Shown here: one piece after another, positions 63,158-64,000 of the stretch
How the letters are laid out: every line of letters starts with the position of its first letter
Numbering within the stretch: position 1 is the stretch's first letter
Origin: Bacillota bacterium
GTDB taxonomy: Bacteria > Bacillota > Clostridia > Lachnospirales > Lachnospiraceae
Assembly: GCA_023386315.1 (NCBI GenBank)
Contig: JAEWJZ010000010.1
Location: 372,001-436,000 of the forward strand
Direction of reading: 5' to 3'
DNA length: 64,000 bases
Made by a program: the position numbers and the translations under genes
The notes under the pieces: generated by a model
The model's input: only the letters and a program-made list of their open reading frames with translations
Databases searched by the model: none
What the model was told of the DNA's origin: nothing

Positions 63158-64000
63158 ATGCATGCAGGAAACAAAATAAGAACATTATCCTTTATTACGG
63201 GACTTATCATTCTTTTATATATCATGTCCTTTCTTTTCCTGCCGGTAAACACCGGGGCAGAGGGACTTTACAAAAAAGCCGGGGGAATCTATAAGGAACC
63301 TAAAAATACCATCGGTTACCTATCCATCGGTGACAGTGAATGCAGCACCAGCATCTCTCCCATGGAGATCTGGAATACCTACGGATACACAGGCTTTAAC
63401 TGCGGTGTACCCGGCCAGAGGCTTCAGGATACCTATTATCTTTTAGAAAAGGTATTAAATAAGCAGTCACCAAAAATAGTTCTGTTAGAGACAAACGCCT
63501 GTTTCAGGGATTTTAAATACATCAATGCCCTGGAAACAACAATTGATGAAAAAACAAAGAAACTATTTCCTATTTACCAGTACCACAACAACTGGAGATA
63601 TTTTCATTTCTATATGCTGAAAAATTTCAGGGCAGGAAATGCAGAAAAACCGTTATCTGTATATAAGGGTTATCAGTATAATATCATCAACAAACCTTAT
63701 ACCGGAGGTCCTTATACAATGGAAACAGATGAGGTTTTCAATATACAGGAACAGCCCTTAATGTATCTGACGAAAATCAATGAACTATGTAAGGAAAAGG
63801 GAATTACTCTGATTTTATACAGCTCTCCCTCCCCCAAATGCTGGACCTACGCAAAACACAATGCAGTGAAGCAGTTTGCTGATAAAAATAACCTTGATTA
63901 TATCGATCTGAACCTGTCTTTAGACCAGTTATCCATCGACTGGACCACTGATTCCAGAGACGGAGGAGATCATATCAACTATTACGGAGCAACAAAAGTA
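63158..64000 (+). CDS. SGNH/DltD-like membrane-anchored protein (3' end cut)
   Basis: 281 codons are visible and the frame stays open to the window end. One N-terminal TM helix (about 10-30), then an extracytoplasmic SGNH-hydrolase fold: block I SIGDSECS (Ser60) and block V DGGDHINYYG (near 268-277) give Ser, Asp and His. DltD and AlgJ/AlgX-type partners of MBOAT proteins have this fold and help transfer acyl groups to the polymer. AGAGGTG precedes the ATG, 11 nt after the MBOAT stop. Confidence 0.88.
   Translation, partial: MHAGNKIRTLSFITGLIILLYIMSFLFLPVNTGAEGLYKKAGGIYKEPKNTIGYLSIGDSECSTSISPMEIWNTYGYTGFNCGVPGQRLQDTYYLLEKVLNKQSPKIVLLETNACFRDFKYINALETTIDEKTKKLFPIYQYHNNWRYFHFYMLKNFRAGNAEKPLSVYKGYQYNIINKPYTGGPYTMETDEVFNIQEQPLMYLTKINELCKEKGITLILYSSPSPKCWTYAKHNAVKQFADKNNLDYIDLNLSLDQLSIDWTTDSRDGGDHINYYGATKV

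Overview
The window looks like a chromosomal segment of a Gram-positive anaerobe of the Clostridia, most likely a Lachnospiraceae member of the Lacrimispora / old Clostridium cluster XIVa type. This is inferred from moderately AT-rich DNA, strong AGGAGG ribosome sites, clostridial families (DUF1858, DUF438, a monocluster ferredoxin, a BglG-type RAT leader, PRD and PTS genes) and the absence of outer-membrane genes. I saw no rRNA, tRNA, CRISPR array, transposase or phage module. Most of positions 1-55,000 is on the minus strand; the right end is on the plus strand.

Layout. 1-2.2 kb: the start of a mannose-type PTS EIIA gene and a PRD regulator that appears to have lost its phosphorylatable histidines. 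2.3-5.5 kb: a five-gene redox / nitrosative-stress operon (cupin, hybrid-cluster-like mini protein, DUF1858, unknown protein, hemerythrin) divergent from a Crp/Fnr regulator, with a palindrome at about -41.5. 5.5-14.2 kb: a copper and metal block: two-component system, CopZ-like chaperone, anchored protein, CopA, HxlR regulator, DUF2318 lipoprotein, a tiny membrane ORF and an HMA-SafE-cupredoxin fusion. 14.3-16.1 kb: a chorismate mutase-shikimate kinase fusion, and an HxlR regulator divergent from a flavin enzyme. 16.1-18.3 kb: a chemoreceptor preceded by a segment bounded by perfect 21-bp inverted repeats with an outward-facing promoter, a candidate invertible switch. 18.3-26.9 kb: DUF438-hemerythrin-PAS protein, ferredoxin, glycerol dehydrogenase, HypA with a membrane protein, FadR-type regulator, flavodoxin fusion, diguanylate cyclase.

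26.9-31.8 kb: a beta-glucoside operon (secreted esterase, PTS EIIBCA, GH1) behind a RAT/terminator leader. 31.8-34.6 kb: shikimate dehydrogenase and a small HTH-hydrolase-DUF4180 operon with tandem 10-bp repeats in its promoter. 34.8-43 kb: MarR, heterodimeric ABC exporter, two HlyD-like adaptors and a GH95 alpha-fucosidase, apparently one operon. 43-45.5 kb: lipase-like hydrolase and aromatic acid exporter. 45.5-48.6 kb: queuosine precursor operon queD-queE-folE-queC-queF behind a preQ1-I riboswitch candidate. 48.6-53.5 kb: a berberine-bridge oxidase remnant, GH4 glycosidase, RpiR regulator, homocysteine methyltransferase and AGCS transporter. 53.7-56.4 kb: amidase, metallo-hydrolase, AIM24 protein.

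The most interesting block is 56.5-64 kb. A two-component system is followed by a dlt-like operon (adenylation enzyme, carrier protein, DltB-like MBOAT, SGNH/DltD-like protein, cut by the window end) with a fold-III PLP decarboxylase-like gene inserted between the adenylation and carrier genes. By analogy with BtrK of butirosin biosynthesis, this could load an amino acid on the carrier, decarboxylate it there, and transfer an omega-amino acid to a surface polymer: a candidate undescribed envelope-modification system.
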